A stretch of DNA of 64,000 nucleotides from Thiodiazotropha sp037384425 (GTDB lineage: Bacteria; Pseudomonadota; Gammaproteobacteria; Chromatiales; Chromatiaceae): the NCBI GenBank assembly GCA_037384425.1, contig JARROA010000012.1:32281-96280 (forward strand), read 5' to 3'. The notes below the pieces were generated by a model. That model was given only the letters and a program-made list of their open reading frames with translations. It was not told the DNA's origin and searched no databases. This document shows, piece by piece, positions 18,365 to 27,858 of the stretch. The position numbers and the translations under genes were made by a program. Numbering within the stretch: the stretch's first letter is position 1; each line of letters opens with the position of its first letter.

Positions 18365-19378
18365 ATGTGCTCCGGTCGAAGCCTCGTGCTGGGGGCCTGC
18401 CTGATGGCGGGATTGTTACCGAACGGTCGGGCTGTTGCACAGCAGGACCTGCTGAGTGAGCCGTTCAGCGTCAGAAACCAGAACCCATTCATCATCGTCT
18501 ACGGCCTGCCCAGCGCTGTACCGTCCGAGCTCTTGACGGAGGATGAGTCGAGTCTGCAGCTTCAATTCGATGTGAGCAACAACTCGAAGGGCTCAGAGAC
18601 GCCGGAAGAGCTTATCGTGCTGGATGGTGAAACCTATCGTCTGGCCATGATCTATCGCCGGGGTTTGGGCAACGGTTGGCAGGCGAGCGTGGAACTGCCG
18701 GTGATCGCACACGGTCCCGGTGTCATGGACAACTTCATTGAGGACTGGCACGACATATTCGGGCTTTCCAACAGTGACCGGGATCCCTGGCCCAAGAATC
18801 GTCTGTTTTTTAGCTACAGCCGAAACGGCGAGATCGAGGCTGAATTGACGGATGGCTCTACCGGACTGGGGGATCTGCAACTGCAGGTTTCGAAACAGCT
18901 TGCGGTGTCGGATACGGGAAGGCATTTGGCCCTGCATGCCAGCCTGAAACTGCCGACCGGCGATGCCGATCGGTTTCAGGGCAGCGGCGGCACCGACTTG
19001 GCGCTCTGGTTCAGCGGTGCGGCTCCGACACTGATCGAAAGTTGGCGTGTGGGGGGGTATCTACAGGCCGGTCTGCTGTTGCTTGACGAAGGGGATCTGT
19101 TGCCCGATCAGCAACGGAGTGTCGTCTGGTTCGGTGGTGGCGGGGTTCACTGGCGGGCTTGGCCCTGGTTGATGCTGAAAGCACAGCTCGACGCGCACAG
19201 CTCCTTCTACGACAGCGAATTGGATCAGCTGGGCTTACGTTCGGTGATGTTGACTGTGGGCGGTAGCATCCCGGTCGGTGGAGATGCTGGAGCGGTCGAT
19301 CTGGCGATCGGGGAAAATCTCTCCACCGATACGATTCCAGATTTCATGATCAACCTCGCTTATCGCCATCGGTTCTAA
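18365..19378 (+). CDS. DUF3187 family outer-membrane protein
   Basis: From the ATG at 18365 the product has 337 residues with a plausible signal peptide (MCSGRSLVLGACLMAGLL...AVA). An upstream ATG at 18299 would add 22 charged residues. The body is beta-rich and matches DUF3187 features as I recall them (FSVRNQNPFIIVYGLP near the start, GLGDLQLQVSKQL, LHASLKLPTGDADRFQGSGGTDLALW, and a terminal YRHRF typical of outer-membrane barrels). The function of the family is unknown. The gene is divergent from the TPR/Tol-like operon and convergent with the DUF1501-like gene. Confidence 0.75.
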   Translation: MCSGRSLVLGACLMAGLLPNGRAVAQQDLLSEPFSVRNQNPFIIVYGLPSAVPSELLTEDESSLQLQFDVSNNSKGSETPEELIVLDGETYRLAMIYRRGLGNGWQASVELPVIAHGPGVMDNFIEDWHDIFGLSNSDRDPWPKNRLFFSYSRNGEIEAELTDGSTGLGDLQLQVSKQLAVSDTGRHLALHASLKLPTGDADRFQGSGGTDLALWFSGAAPTLIESWRVGGYLQAGLLLLDEGDLLPDQQRSVVWFGGGGVHWRAWPWLMLKAQLDAHSSFYDSELDQLGLRSVMLTVGGSIPVGGDAGAVDLAIGENLSTDTIPDFMINLAYRHRF

Positions 19379-19575
19379 CACCCGATGACAGCTCTGGTGA
19401 CGGCAGCACTCGAATCCGTTTGCGGTCGTCCCTATCGGCCGTGCACACCGCACTTCTTGGACAGCATATGCCATTCGCGGCCACACGTCCTTGTACCACA
19501 ATGGATACCTCCGCTCGTCTAGGCCCCAGTCGCGGGTGGGGCGCAGAGGTTTGTTGAACGTATCGTACGGGGCCG

Positions 19576-21147
19576 CTAGGTGAGCGGGTTGAACACCGTT
19601 AGGCTGTCCAGCATGCTGCTGTTCCCTAGGCTGGTTCCGAACAGGGTGGTGAAGCGATTCTGTTCGCCATGCAGGGCCAGATAGTTGAGCGCTACCGTCT
19701 GCACCAGTAGGTTGACATTGTTGGCCGCCGGACTGGAGGCGTTGTTGACCGAGCCGTCGGCACTGTAGGTACCGATCTGTTGGCGCAGGATGTCATCGTT
19801 GATCAGGGTCGGCACACCGCCCGGATTGTAGACCAGGAAGAAGGAGGCGGCGGTCGACTGGTTGTCGCCGGTCCAGACGCCCTTGCCGCGGCCATCGACG
19901 GAGTTGTCGACCGTGCCGTTACTGGATACCGAACCGTCGCTGAAGACATAGAGCATCAGCGGAACGCCCTTGCGTGCGGCGTACTCCAGGCAGGCTCCCA
20001 TGCAGCGGCCGGCGCGCAGATCGCGCAGCTCGCCGACGGCCCGGTCGCCGGTGTGGTAGTCGTAGCCGCCCATGGTGATGGTGCCGGCGCCGGCGTAGCC
20101 GTTGACCACCAGTTTCATTATCGAGGCGGCCTTGCGAAATTCGGAGTCGCCGTCGAACTCGGCCTGGGTGAATATACCGGCTGGACCGACGATGTCGGTA
20201 TCCTGGGTGACATCGAGCTCGGCCGGGTCGCCATAGCGGTCGACCAGATCGGCACTCTTTACATACCCGCACCGCACAAGTTCCTTGATCACCGCGTCGG
20301 TGGTGATGCCGGTGTCGACGCTGTCCAGTTTCATGTCTGAAACACGCTGTATCGACTCCATCACCGCCACCGCATCCGACTGGTCGAGCAGTCCCACCAG
20401 CTTGCCGGTGTCGACCAGGCCGGAGACGTCGCTGGGTCGGTCGACCTTGGTCGGGCGCACGGTTGGATCGATCATGTCCGCGGGGGCCACCGAGTTGCCG
20501 CCGGAATCGGAGCTTTGCGAACCGATCAGCGTCAACAGCTCACCGTCGGCGCCGCAGCGGTTGATGGCGTACATCGGGTTGTGCGGATTGTTACCGGTGT
20601 CGTTTTCGGAACGGGCCGGAATGACCGCGCCGTTGGTCAGCGCCCAATTGCCAGCGCCGAAACGCTCCTTGATACCTCTGAGAAAGGCGCTGTCGGAGTG
20701 GAAGGCCAGCCCCAGGTCCATATCGATGAAGTCGCTCAGTCCGGTGGTGGGGTTGACGATGGAGGGGATCATGTCACCCGGCAGGCCGAGACGGCTGTAG
20801 CCGGCGGTGGTGAGGAAATCGAGCTGCCCTCCGGCCTGGCCCACCAGCACGTTGGAACCGGCGATATTGGCGCCACCCGCCAGATCGAAACAGATGAATG
20901 GCACTTTGCCTCCGCCCAGGGTACTGAGGTCACAGCGATCGGCCGCTTTCAGTGCCTCCAGGTCGGGCGATAGGGCCGCATAGGCCTGGCGTGGATTGGC
21001 GAAGAGGCTGAACAGGGAGGGGGCGGTGACCATGGCCGCACCTTTGAGCAGTCCCTGACGGACAAAGTCACGACGGGTCACCGGTCGTGGGTGGTCCGGG
21101 TGGAGCAGCGGGGCGTCCGGTGAGAGATCTTTCACTTTTCTGCGCAT
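19576..21147 (-). CDS. Tat-exported DUF1501-like protein
   Basis: From the ATG at 21147 the product has 523 residues and a twin-arginine signal (TRRDFVRQGLLKGAAMV, with Arg25-Arg26). The body has alkaline-phosphatase-superfamily-like features of the DUF1501 group (FDLAGGANIAGSNVLVG, GGYDYHTGDRAVGELRDLRAG, LMLYVFSDGSVSSNG). Tat export suggests it folds, perhaps with a metal, before export. It is the last of three minus-strand genes with haem-motif partners, 20 bp after the LamG gene. Reaction and substrate are unknown. Confidence 0.7.
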   Translation of the reverse strand: MRRKVKDLSPDAPLLHPDHPRPVTRRDFVRQGLLKGAAMVTAPSLFSLFANPRQAYAALSPDLEALKAADRCDLSTLGGGKVPFICFDLAGGANIAGSNVLVGQAGGQLDFLTTAGYSRLGLPGDMIPSIVNPTTGLSDFIDMDLGLAFHSDSAFLRGIKERFGAGNWALTNGAVIPARSENDTGNNPHNPMYAINRCGADGELLTLIGSQSSDSGGNSVAPADMIDPTVRPTKVDRPSDVSGLVDTGKLVGLLDQSDAVAVMESIQRVSDMKLDSVDTGITTDAVIKELVRCGYVKSADLVDRYGDPAELDVTQDTDIVGPAGIFTQAEFDGDSEFRKAASIMKLVVNGYAGAGTITMGGYDYHTGDRAVGELRDLRAGRCMGACLEYAARKGVPLMLYVFSDGSVSSNGTVDNSVDGRGKGVWTGDNQSTAASFFLVYNPGGVPTLINDDILRQQIGTYSADGSVNNASSPAANNVNLLVQTVALNYLALHGEQNRFTTLFGTSLGNSSMLDSLTVFNPLT

Positions 21148-21167
21148 GTTCAATCTTCCGTTGTGAG

Positions 21168-23666
21168 CTATTGCAACAGCAGTGCGGCACTGCCCAGGAC
21201 CGAGGCGCATGCCGCCTTGGTGACCACGTAGGTACGATCCGCGCTACAGCTGGTTCCGCAACGGGCCAGGCCTTGCGGTCTGTTGCTGTCGGTGGTGTTG
21301 GTCAGCAACAGCATCAATTCACCTCGCACATCGGCCGGCAGCGGCTGGGTGGTGAGGTTCTGCCCCAGGAAGCGGTCGATGATGGGATCGACCACCTGAT
21401 TCTGCCAGGTCGCATCGGGAATGGCATTGGCATCGGCCGTGAAGTCGAAACCCGGGAAGAAGCCGCTGCGCAGGGTGGAATCATCCACCAGCTCGCTGCA
21501 GTATTCGATAGCGAGCTGGGAGACGGCCACCTGGTGCGAGGAGAGGAAGCCGCTGATGTTCTCTACCGAGGGCAGCTGTTGCTTGACGGTGTTGTAGGTG
21601 GTGCTCACGGCGCCGTTGGTGCGCGGGACACCGGTCAGTGCCGACATACTGGCGGCGATCTCTTCGAACGTACGCAGACCGACACGCGAGGCGGGATCGC
21701 TGTCAGCCGGAACGGCAGGCACGGGAACCGCCGGTTCGGTATAGACGTTGACGTTACTGCCCAGACGCTCGAAGGTGAGGAAGAACTGGTCGCCGTCGGC
21801 GCCCTTTTCCAGCGGTATGGTGGTGCCGATATTCGACAGAGACTGACCGTTGGCGGTGTAGTCGGCATCGTTGAGGGTGATGGCCAGCTCGGTATAGGCC
21901 TGTCCCATGGAGGCCTCCTTGCCGTTGATGCCGATACGCATGCCCTCCAGCGGAATGGAGCTCGGGGTGACGCTCTCGTCGAGGCTGATGAAGCGGGGAT
22001 CCCGGAACATGTAGCTGTAGTTGTCGAACTGGCTCACTTCGAACATGACGTAACTTTGCGGCAGTCCGACCAGGTCGCTGACATTGAACAACAGGAAGTA
22101 CTTTTCACCCACGCCGGCGGCGAAGTTCTGCTGGATCTGGCTCTCGGAGAGGGCCCGGTTGTGGACCGCCAGGAGACGGATCTTGCCTTCCCAGGGATAG
22201 GCGCCGGAGGCCTCGCTGCCGAGCACCAGCGCGTAGCTGTCGTCCCAGTCGTTGAGGGCGCCGGGTGTGGTCTCGTCGATGTCGTCGGTGAAAACGCCGT
22301 TGACGTAGATGCGACGTCCATTGGTGGGATCGAAGGTGATCACCACATGTTGTTCGGAGGCCTGCAGGTCCTCGTCGGCGTCCGCCGTTGAGTGAGCGGG
22401 TTCACCGTTACCGTCGGTGGTACTGGAACGATGCAGGAAGTTGTAGTTGTACATCGTCTGCCCGAGGGTGAAGTTGCGTACATCCTCACCGGCGGAGTAG
22501 CTGATGATACGGGCCGGCCCCTCCTGGGTGACATTGGCAGGCACCACCCAGGCTTCGATGGAGTACTCGCCGGTGGCTTGAATCAGCTGCGCGAGTTTGC
22601 TGCTGTCGCCGGTGGTGCCCTGGGCCTTGCCGCCTCCGCTGTTGAACTGGACGCCCCAGCCTTCGACCCAGGAGACGTTGCCGGAAAAGTTCAGGTTGAT
22701 CGCCGGATCGACGCCACTGGTGTCGTAGGCGATGTTGCCACTGCCGGTCTTGAACTCGTAGAGGGCGATGAGATCGGTCTCATGACGGCTGCCGCCACTG
22801 GCGACGACACCCTCTGGCAGGGAGAGCGCACGACTCACCACCAGCGCAGGATCGATGGGGGTGGGCAGAATGCCGTCGGCCATCTGGGTGATCGCGGTTT
22901 CCATTTCGGCGGCATTGCTGGGGCAGTCGTCCCAGCAGTTGTGCAGCTCGAGCAGCCGCTGCACCAGGCGGGAGTTGGAGGGTGTGTCGAGATCAATGGC
23001 ATTTCTTACCGCCGCATAGGCCACATCGGGGTCGCTATCGGCGAAATAGGGGGATTGCGGCGAGACGGAGGTCTCGATATGACAATTCACGCAGTATGTC
23101 GTGAGCAGTGGGTGCACATAGGTCGCAAACAGGGTGGAGTCATCGGGGAACTGTTTGCTCTCGCCAACCACGTGGTCGACCGGGGCTTCGAGTTCAATCT
23201 CGCGGCCTGTGATCGCACCGGTACCGACCCAGGCTTCGATGTAGTTGGTGATGATGGCGGCACAGGCGCTGTCGCTCGCCTCCCAGCAGTTGTGGCCGTT
23301 TCCGACCTTGGTCACCAGTGCCGATTCATCGGGTTCCGAGCGGTTGACATAGGAGTTGGCAGCCTCATAGGCGAGGTTGACGTCGTCCTCGCGTACGAAC
23401 TGGGGTGCTTGTCCGCCCGTGTTGTGGCAGGCGCCGCAACGATTCTCGGCGCGCAGCGGCTCCCACAGGCTGATGCGGAAATTCTGAATGTCGTCCGTCC
23501 TGGCTGCAGGGCCGTTGTAGGTACTGCTGGTAACGCTCGTCGGCGGCTGACTCTCGGTACTCACCCCGTCCTGGCAACCCTGAAGCACCAGGCCGAAAAA
23601 AGATATGATGCTGACTGCGATGAGCCCGTGTGCCCATCCGTGAGTGTTAATCTTCCGTTTCTGCAT
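21168..23666 (-). CDS. LamG-domain lipoprotein with two haem-binding motifs
   Basis: From the ATG at 23666 the product has 832 residues. A lipobox-like LQGC gives Cys31. The N-terminal third has two c-type haem sites, CGACH (Cys77-His81) and CVNCH (Cys192-His196), each followed by a repeated region with HNCW...C (NGHNCWEASDSACAAII and LHNCWDDCPSNAAEM). A LamG/concanavalin-like domain covers about 340-560 (YSIEAWVVPANVT, RIYVNGVFTDD, LAVHNRALSESQI). The C-terminal 200 residues are of unknown fold. It is probably an outer-surface or periplasmic cytochrome that binds a polymer or protein partner, in an operon with the DUF1501-like and monohaem genes. Confidence 0.78.
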   Translation of the reverse strand: MQKRKINTHGWAHGLIAVSIISFFGLVLQGCQDGVSTESQPPTSVTSSTYNGPAARTDDIQNFRISLWEPLRAENRCGACHNTGGQAPQFVREDDVNLAYEAANSYVNRSEPDESALVTKVGNGHNCWEASDSACAAIITNYIEAWVGTGAITGREIELEAPVDHVVGESKQFPDDSTLFATYVHPLLTTYCVNCHIETSVSPQSPYFADSDPDVAYAAVRNAIDLDTPSNSRLVQRLLELHNCWDDCPSNAAEMETAITQMADGILPTPIDPALVVSRALSLPEGVVASGGSRHETDLIALYEFKTGSGNIAYDTSGVDPAINLNFSGNVSWVEGWGVQFNSGGGKAQGTTGDSSKLAQLIQATGEYSIEAWVVPANVTQEGPARIISYSAGEDVRNFTLGQTMYNYNFLHRSSTTDGNGEPAHSTADADEDLQASEQHVVITFDPTNGRRIYVNGVFTDDIDETTPGALNDWDDSYALVLGSEASGAYPWEGKIRLLAVHNRALSESQIQQNFAAGVGEKYFLLFNVSDLVGLPQSYVMFEVSQFDNYSYMFRDPRFISLDESVTPSSIPLEGMRIGINGKEASMGQAYTELAITLNDADYTANGQSLSNIGTTIPLEKGADGDQFFLTFERLGSNVNVYTEPAVPVPAVPADSDPASRVGLRTFEEIAASMSALTGVPRTNGAVSTTYNTVKQQLPSVENISGFLSSHQVAVSQLAIEYCSELVDDSTLRSGFFPGFDFTADANAIPDATWQNQVVDPIIDRFLGQNLTTQPLPADVRGELMLLLTNTTDSNRPQGLARCGTSCSADRTYVVTKAACASVLGSAALLLQ

Positions 23667-23691
23667 GATCACTCTCTTGGCTGGTGGCAGC

Positions 23692-24945
23692 TCATGGCCC
23701 TGCGCAATAGACGGCTGATTCGGCAAAGACCTGCTTCATGTTGTAGCCGTTGTTCTTGAAGTCGGTTGTCATGGCGTCGATTTGAGCCCGGTCGGTGCTA
23801 TCCTCGGGGGAGCGCAGACAGACGGCCTCGAAAGCTTTGCTTACCTGGCATTCGGCGAAGGCCTGACTGTTGGCCAGTTCAATACCCATGGTTTTGGCGC
23901 CGTCTCCGGTACCGTTACCACCTCCGCGGTTCGGCAGGCTGGTGTTCCACCCCAGCACGGAGTTGGAGCCCTCGCGCCAGTAGTTGATCCAGTTGTCGTC
24001 AAAGGTGGCGTAGCCGTCTTTGAAGTTGTTGCTGTTGATCAGATATTTCGGCTGCACGACGCCAGGAACGTAGGCTGAAGAGCCGGGCCCTATGTAGTTG
24101 AGTTGGCCGCCATCCATGTCACCTTCTGGATAGTCGTAATCGAAGTAGGCGTAGGCTTCGGCAAGCGGCTCCATGCCGGCATGACAACCGAGGCAATTGT
24201 TGAACCAGACGCGACTGTCGCCACCCGGGCTGCGTGATGCATCCTGGCGCACGCGATCGGAGGGGCGGGTGGGGTCCTTGATCATCTCCAGATCGCGGCA
24301 GAGATGGTTCAGTATGGTAAAGCTGAACATGGCGCGATTGGTTCCATCGATGAAGAAGGCGCGAGCCGCTGCCCGGGTCGTGATGACGCCGGCCGTGGCC
24401 TGGGCGGGCAGGCCGGTGACACTGGATTGAGTTCTCTGTACCAGTACGTCTTTCAGATTTGCGCCCTGGTTCTCCAGTGTTTCGTAGTGTGTATTGTTGC
24501 TGTTGGAGAAGTTGGACAGATCCGGACCGGTATAGATGATGTCGGCGGAGAGCACCTCTCTGAAATCGACCTCATCGCGCACCATGCCGATGACGGTGGC
24601 GGTGTAATCGTTCAACGGCGCGAAGACCGTCTTCTCTTCGTTGGTCCATGGCGTGACCCAGTTTTTCAGTGTCACGTTGTAGAAGTTGGGATTTTCGATG
24701 GCCAGCATGGCCGCTCCCAGGGAGTCGCCGCCGTTGATCAGCGTCTCCATCTCCTGCAGGGTGGTTTCAGTGGGGGGGACGCCAGCCAGACGATCATGCA
24801 TGCGTTTGGCCTGCTCCCGGGGGCCGGCGGACGCGATGCTGCATGTCACCAGGAGGATCGGCAGCATCAAGCCGATGACGGTTTGTTTGCGCGAGCTTCG
24901 TGCTTGGTACTTCGTTCCTGACATGCCAGATTGCCTCTGCTCCAT
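23692..24945 (-). CDS. Exported monohaem protein of the DUF1501/LamG operon
   Basis: From the ATG at 24945, preceded by AAGGAAAG, the product has 417 residues; 24924 is an alternative start. A signal peptide is visible (TVIGLMLPILLVTCSIASA). One haem motif, CLGCH (Cys251-His255), follows NN and precedes AGMEPLAEAYAYFDYDY. Two aromatic stretches (FYNVTLKNWVTPWTNEEKTVF and FDDNWINYWREGSNSVLGW) look like a family signature, but I cannot name it. It is the first gene of the operon, 25 bp before the LamG gene, and divergent from the HzsA-like gene. Confidence 0.72.
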   Translation of the reverse strand: MEQRQSGMSGTKYQARSSRKQTVIGLMLPILLVTCSIASAGPREQAKRMHDRLAGVPPTETTLQEMETLINGGDSLGAAMLAIENPNFYNVTLKNWVTPWTNEEKTVFAPLNDYTATVIGMVRDEVDFREVLSADIIYTGPDLSNFSNSNNTHYETLENQGANLKDVLVQRTQSSVTGLPAQATAGVITTRAAARAFFIDGTNRAMFSFTILNHLCRDLEMIKDPTRPSDRVRQDASRSPGGDSRVWFNNCLGCHAGMEPLAEAYAYFDYDYPEGDMDGGQLNYIGPGSSAYVPGVVQPKYLINSNNFKDGYATFDDNWINYWREGSNSVLGWNTSLPNRGGGNGTGDGAKTMGIELANSQAFAECQVSKAFEAVCLRSPEDSTDRAQIDAMTTDFKNNGYNMKQVFAESAVYCAGP

Positions 24946-25218
24946 GTTGGGTGCCTTTCCTTGACCAGATCCATGTGACGGTGTGGTCAAAATGTTCTTG
25001 CTTATGTGCTTTCTATATGACGCTGGTCTAAAGTCAACCGAATTGAGTCTAAAAGTGACGACTGTTTTTATATCTTGTGACATATCGCACTGATTGAGCT
25101 GTTTCTTGGCGTAGACTTTACAACTCCATGATTTAGTTGATGTTAATGTGAATTAAATTCGCTACCCGGTGTTACACGGCATGATCGCGTGGACGCCATC
25201 TGAAGGAACCAGTTATTT
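24946..25218 (+). promoter_or_regulatory. Shared divergent control region of the two redox operons
   Basis: This 273-bp AT-rich gap separates the two divergent operons and must carry both promoters. It holds a repeated TCTAAA-AGT motif (GGTCTAAAGTCAACC near 25026 and GAGTCTAAAAGTGAC near 25046), with a related inverted form GTAGACTTTACAAC near 25112. These could be binding sites for a shared regulator. No regulator gene lies next to the region. Confidence 0.4.
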
Positions 25219-27855
25219 ATGCATAGCGTCCACCGTCACACTGTTACGAGTTGTTCGGTATTCATCGCGGCAATGTTCATGCTGGCTGGTTGCGGCTCCG
25301 AGAGTCAGCAGCCCGATCCCGTGGTGGTCGACAAGGCGATAGCCTATGTCAAACGCCCGGTGACAGAGACCACCACCACCGACATCCGTGTCAGTCAGGC
25401 TTTCGATGAGGGTGGCGATCTCTATGTGCGAGATCGTGCATCTCCCAGCGCCAGCGAGTACAACATCACCGGAAGCGTGACCGGAGGGCTGGGGGACGTG
25501 CGTGATGTCTCCGTCTCGTTCGAAGGCGATAAACTGCTCTTCTCACTGCGCATGCCACTGATCGAAGGTGCCGATCCGGAGGATCAGCCGACCTGGAATA
25601 TCTGGGAGTACAATATCCAGGAAGCGCGACTGCGGCGCATCATCACTTCGGATACCACCGCCGAGGATGGCCACGATCGCTTTCCCCACTACCTGCCGGA
25701 TGGACGCATCGTGTTCTCCTCCACGCGACAGCGACAGGCCAAGGCCCGGCTGCTGGACGAGAGCAAGCCGCAGTACCTGGCGATGGAGCAGTCGGTGAAC
25801 GAGCCGGCCATGGTGCTGCACGTGATGAATGACGATGGCAGCAGTATCAAACAGATCTCGTTCAACCGGGCGCATGACTTCTATCCCAGTGTGCTGAGCA
25901 ACGGTCAGGTCGTGTTCAGTCGTTGGGACAATGCGGATGGCAACAACGCCATACAGTTCTATCGCATGAATCCCGATGGCACCGGGCTGGAGCTGCTCTA
26001 TGGCCTCAACAGTCACGACACGGGAACGGGGGGCAGCACCGTGCAGTTCATGCGTCCCATCGAGATGCCGGACGGTGAGCTGTTGAGTCTGCTCATGCCC
26101 TTCGACGGCACCGACGGCGGCGGTGCGATCGCACGTATAGATACGCCCAACTACGTGGACAACACCCAGCCCACCTGGCAGAACACGGGACTCACCGGTC
26201 CGGCTCAGCAGGCGGCCACGGTGCATGAGGTCACCACTGACGGCACGCCGTCCCTGGGCGGACGCTTGAGCAGCGCCTTTCCGCTCTATGACGGGACCGC
26301 TCGTATGCTGATCAGCTGGAGCCAGTGTCGCGTGATGGACGGTACCACTATCGTTCCCTGTACCGATGAGCGACTTGCCGATCCCAATGTGGTCGAGGCG
26401 CCACCCCTCTACGGCATCTTCATCTACAACATGGACGATCAGACCCAGTTACCGATCGTCGCACCTGAGGAAGGGGTCGTGTATACCGATGTGGTGGCCG
26501 CGGATGCGAAGTCACTGCCAACCATCATCTACGACAAGGAGACCACGGGCGAACTCAATCCCACCCTGGTCTCGGAACAGGTGGGGCTGCTGCACATTCG
26601 CAGTATCTACGACATGGACGGCCTCGATATCGCCGTGCCGGACATCCCAACGGTTGCTGATCCGGCGCAGACGCTGGCGGCTGATCGACTGCCGCGTTTT
26701 CTGCGTTTGATCAAACAGGTCACCATTCCAGATCGGGACGTGCTTGATTTTCCGGCCTCTGCCTACGGCATAACCCGTCGCTATGGTATGCGGGAGATTA
26801 TCGGTTATGCGCCGATCGAACCGGACGGTTCGGTTCAGGTGCGGGTGCCGGCCAATGTGCCGGTGAGCTTCGAGGTGGTCGATGCCGAGGGCAGAAAGAT
26901 CGCCGGCAATCATCCCTTCTGGCTGCAGTTCAGACCGGGTGAAGTGGTCGAGTGCGGCGGCTGTCACGATCCGGCGAGCCCGCTGCCGCATGGTCGACTG
27001 AGTGCGGCTCCGCCGAGCGCCTACGCTGGAGCGTCCGGAGCCGGCGCGGTGTTTCCCAATACCGATTCGGCCATGTGGGCCGATGAAGCCGGCGATACCA
27101 TGGCACAGATACGCAACAGAATTGACTGCAACGGTGCCTGCAAACCCACCATGGACGTTCTCTTCACCGATGTCTGGACGGATATGACCGTTCGCACTCC
27201 GGATCCGGATATCAGCTATCGCTATGACGATCTGACCACCACACAGCCGATGAGCGACTCCACCTGCGACAGCAGCTGGCATGGCCTGTGTCGCTCCATC
27301 ATCCACTATGAGCAGCACATCCACCCGATCTGGAGCGTCAATCGCCAAGTGCTGGATGGTATGGGTAACCTGGTCGAGGACCACACTTGTATCTCCTGTC
27401 ATACCAGTGACGATATGGGTGTCGATAAGGTACCGGACGGCCAGCTCAATCTGACCGATGGTCCCGACGAAAACGAGCCGGATCACCTGGCCGCCTATCA
27501 TGAACTGCTCGATACGACCTTTGTCGAGGTGCTCAACGCCGACGGTGTGCTCGAGTACCAGTACGTGCCGCAGACGGATGCGGACGGCAACCAGCTCTAC
27601 GAGACCGATGGGGATGGCAATCTGCTACTCGATGGCGACGGAAACCCCATCCCCCTGCCTGACGTTCGTGTTCCCGTGTCCGGAGGACCCTCCATGATTG
27701 CCGGCAATGCGGCCGCCGGGCGTTTCCTCGGCAAGTTCGATGCGGGTGGAACCCATGAGGGCTATCTCACCGACGCAGAGAAAAAATTGGTCTCCGAGTG
27801 GCTCGATATAGGCGCACAGTACTACAATAACCCCTTTGACGTGCCTCTGGACTGA
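25219..27855 (+). CDS. HzsA-like dihaem lipoprotein
   Basis: An 878-residue lipoprotein (lipobox MLAGC, Cys25). The N-terminal 450 residues look like a TolB-type beta-propeller (RFPHYLPDGRIVFSSTR, DFYPSVLSNGQVVFSRWDN). A region near 490-585 resembles the middle domain of hydrazine synthase subunit alpha (YGMREIIGYAPIEPDGSVQV, HPFWLQFRPGEVVECGGCH) and ends in the first haem motif, Cys579-His583. A second motif, CISCH, is at Cys724-His728. HzsA-related proteins occur widely outside anammox bacteria, so hydrazine synthesis is not implied; the beta/gamma subunits are absent. It heads a tight six-gene operon with outer-membrane barrels, TlpA, DUF4266 and DUF3570. Confidence 0.82.
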   Translation: MHSVHRHTVTSCSVFIAAMFMLAGCGSESQQPDPVVVDKAIAYVKRPVTETTTTDIRVSQAFDEGGDLYVRDRASPSASEYNITGSVTGGLGDVRDVSVSFEGDKLLFSLRMPLIEGADPEDQPTWNIWEYNIQEARLRRIITSDTTAEDGHDRFPHYLPDGRIVFSSTRQRQAKARLLDESKPQYLAMEQSVNEPAMVLHVMNDDGSSIKQISFNRAHDFYPSVLSNGQVVFSRWDNADGNNAIQFYRMNPDGTGLELLYGLNSHDTGTGGSTVQFMRPIEMPDGELLSLLMPFDGTDGGGAIARIDTPNYVDNTQPTWQNTGLTGPAQQAATVHEVTTDGTPSLGGRLSSAFPLYDGTARMLISWSQCRVMDGTTIVPCTDERLADPNVVEAPPLYGIFIYNMDDQTQLPIVAPEEGVVYTDVVAADAKSLPTIIYDKETTGELNPTLVSEQVGLLHIRSIYDMDGLDIAVPDIPTVADPAQTLAADRLPRFLRLIKQVTIPDRDVLDFPASAYGITRRYGMREIIGYAPIEPDGSVQVRVPANVPVSFEVVDAEGRKIAGNHPFWLQFRPGEVVECGGCHDPASPLPHGRLSAAPPSAYAGASGAGAVFPNTDSAMWADEAGDTMAQIRNRIDCNGACKPTMDVLFTDVWTDMTVRTPDPDISYRYDDLTTTQPMSDSTCDSSWHGLCRSIIHYEQHIHPIWSVNRQVLDGMGNLVEDHTCISCHTSDDMGVDKVPDGQLNLTDGPDENEPDHLAAYHELLDTTFVEVLNADGVLEYQYVPQTDADGNQLYETDGDGNLLLDGDGNPIPLPDVRVPVSGGPSMIAGNAAAGRFLGKFDAGGTHEGYLTDAEKKLVSEWLDIGAQYYNNPFDVPLD

Positions 27856-27858
27856 CGT

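Noticed and set aside
21087..23759. Two long plus-strand frames (434 and 455 codons) opposite the LamG gene
   Set aside because: They mirror the minus-strand gene, lack domains and signal peptides, and are rich in residues expected from antisense GC-rich sequence.
25219..27855. True hydrazine synthase (anammox)
   Set aside because: Only an HzsA-like alpha-type protein is present; HzsB/HzsC partners and hydrazine dehydrogenase are absent from the window, and HzsA-related proteins are widespread outside anammox bacteria.
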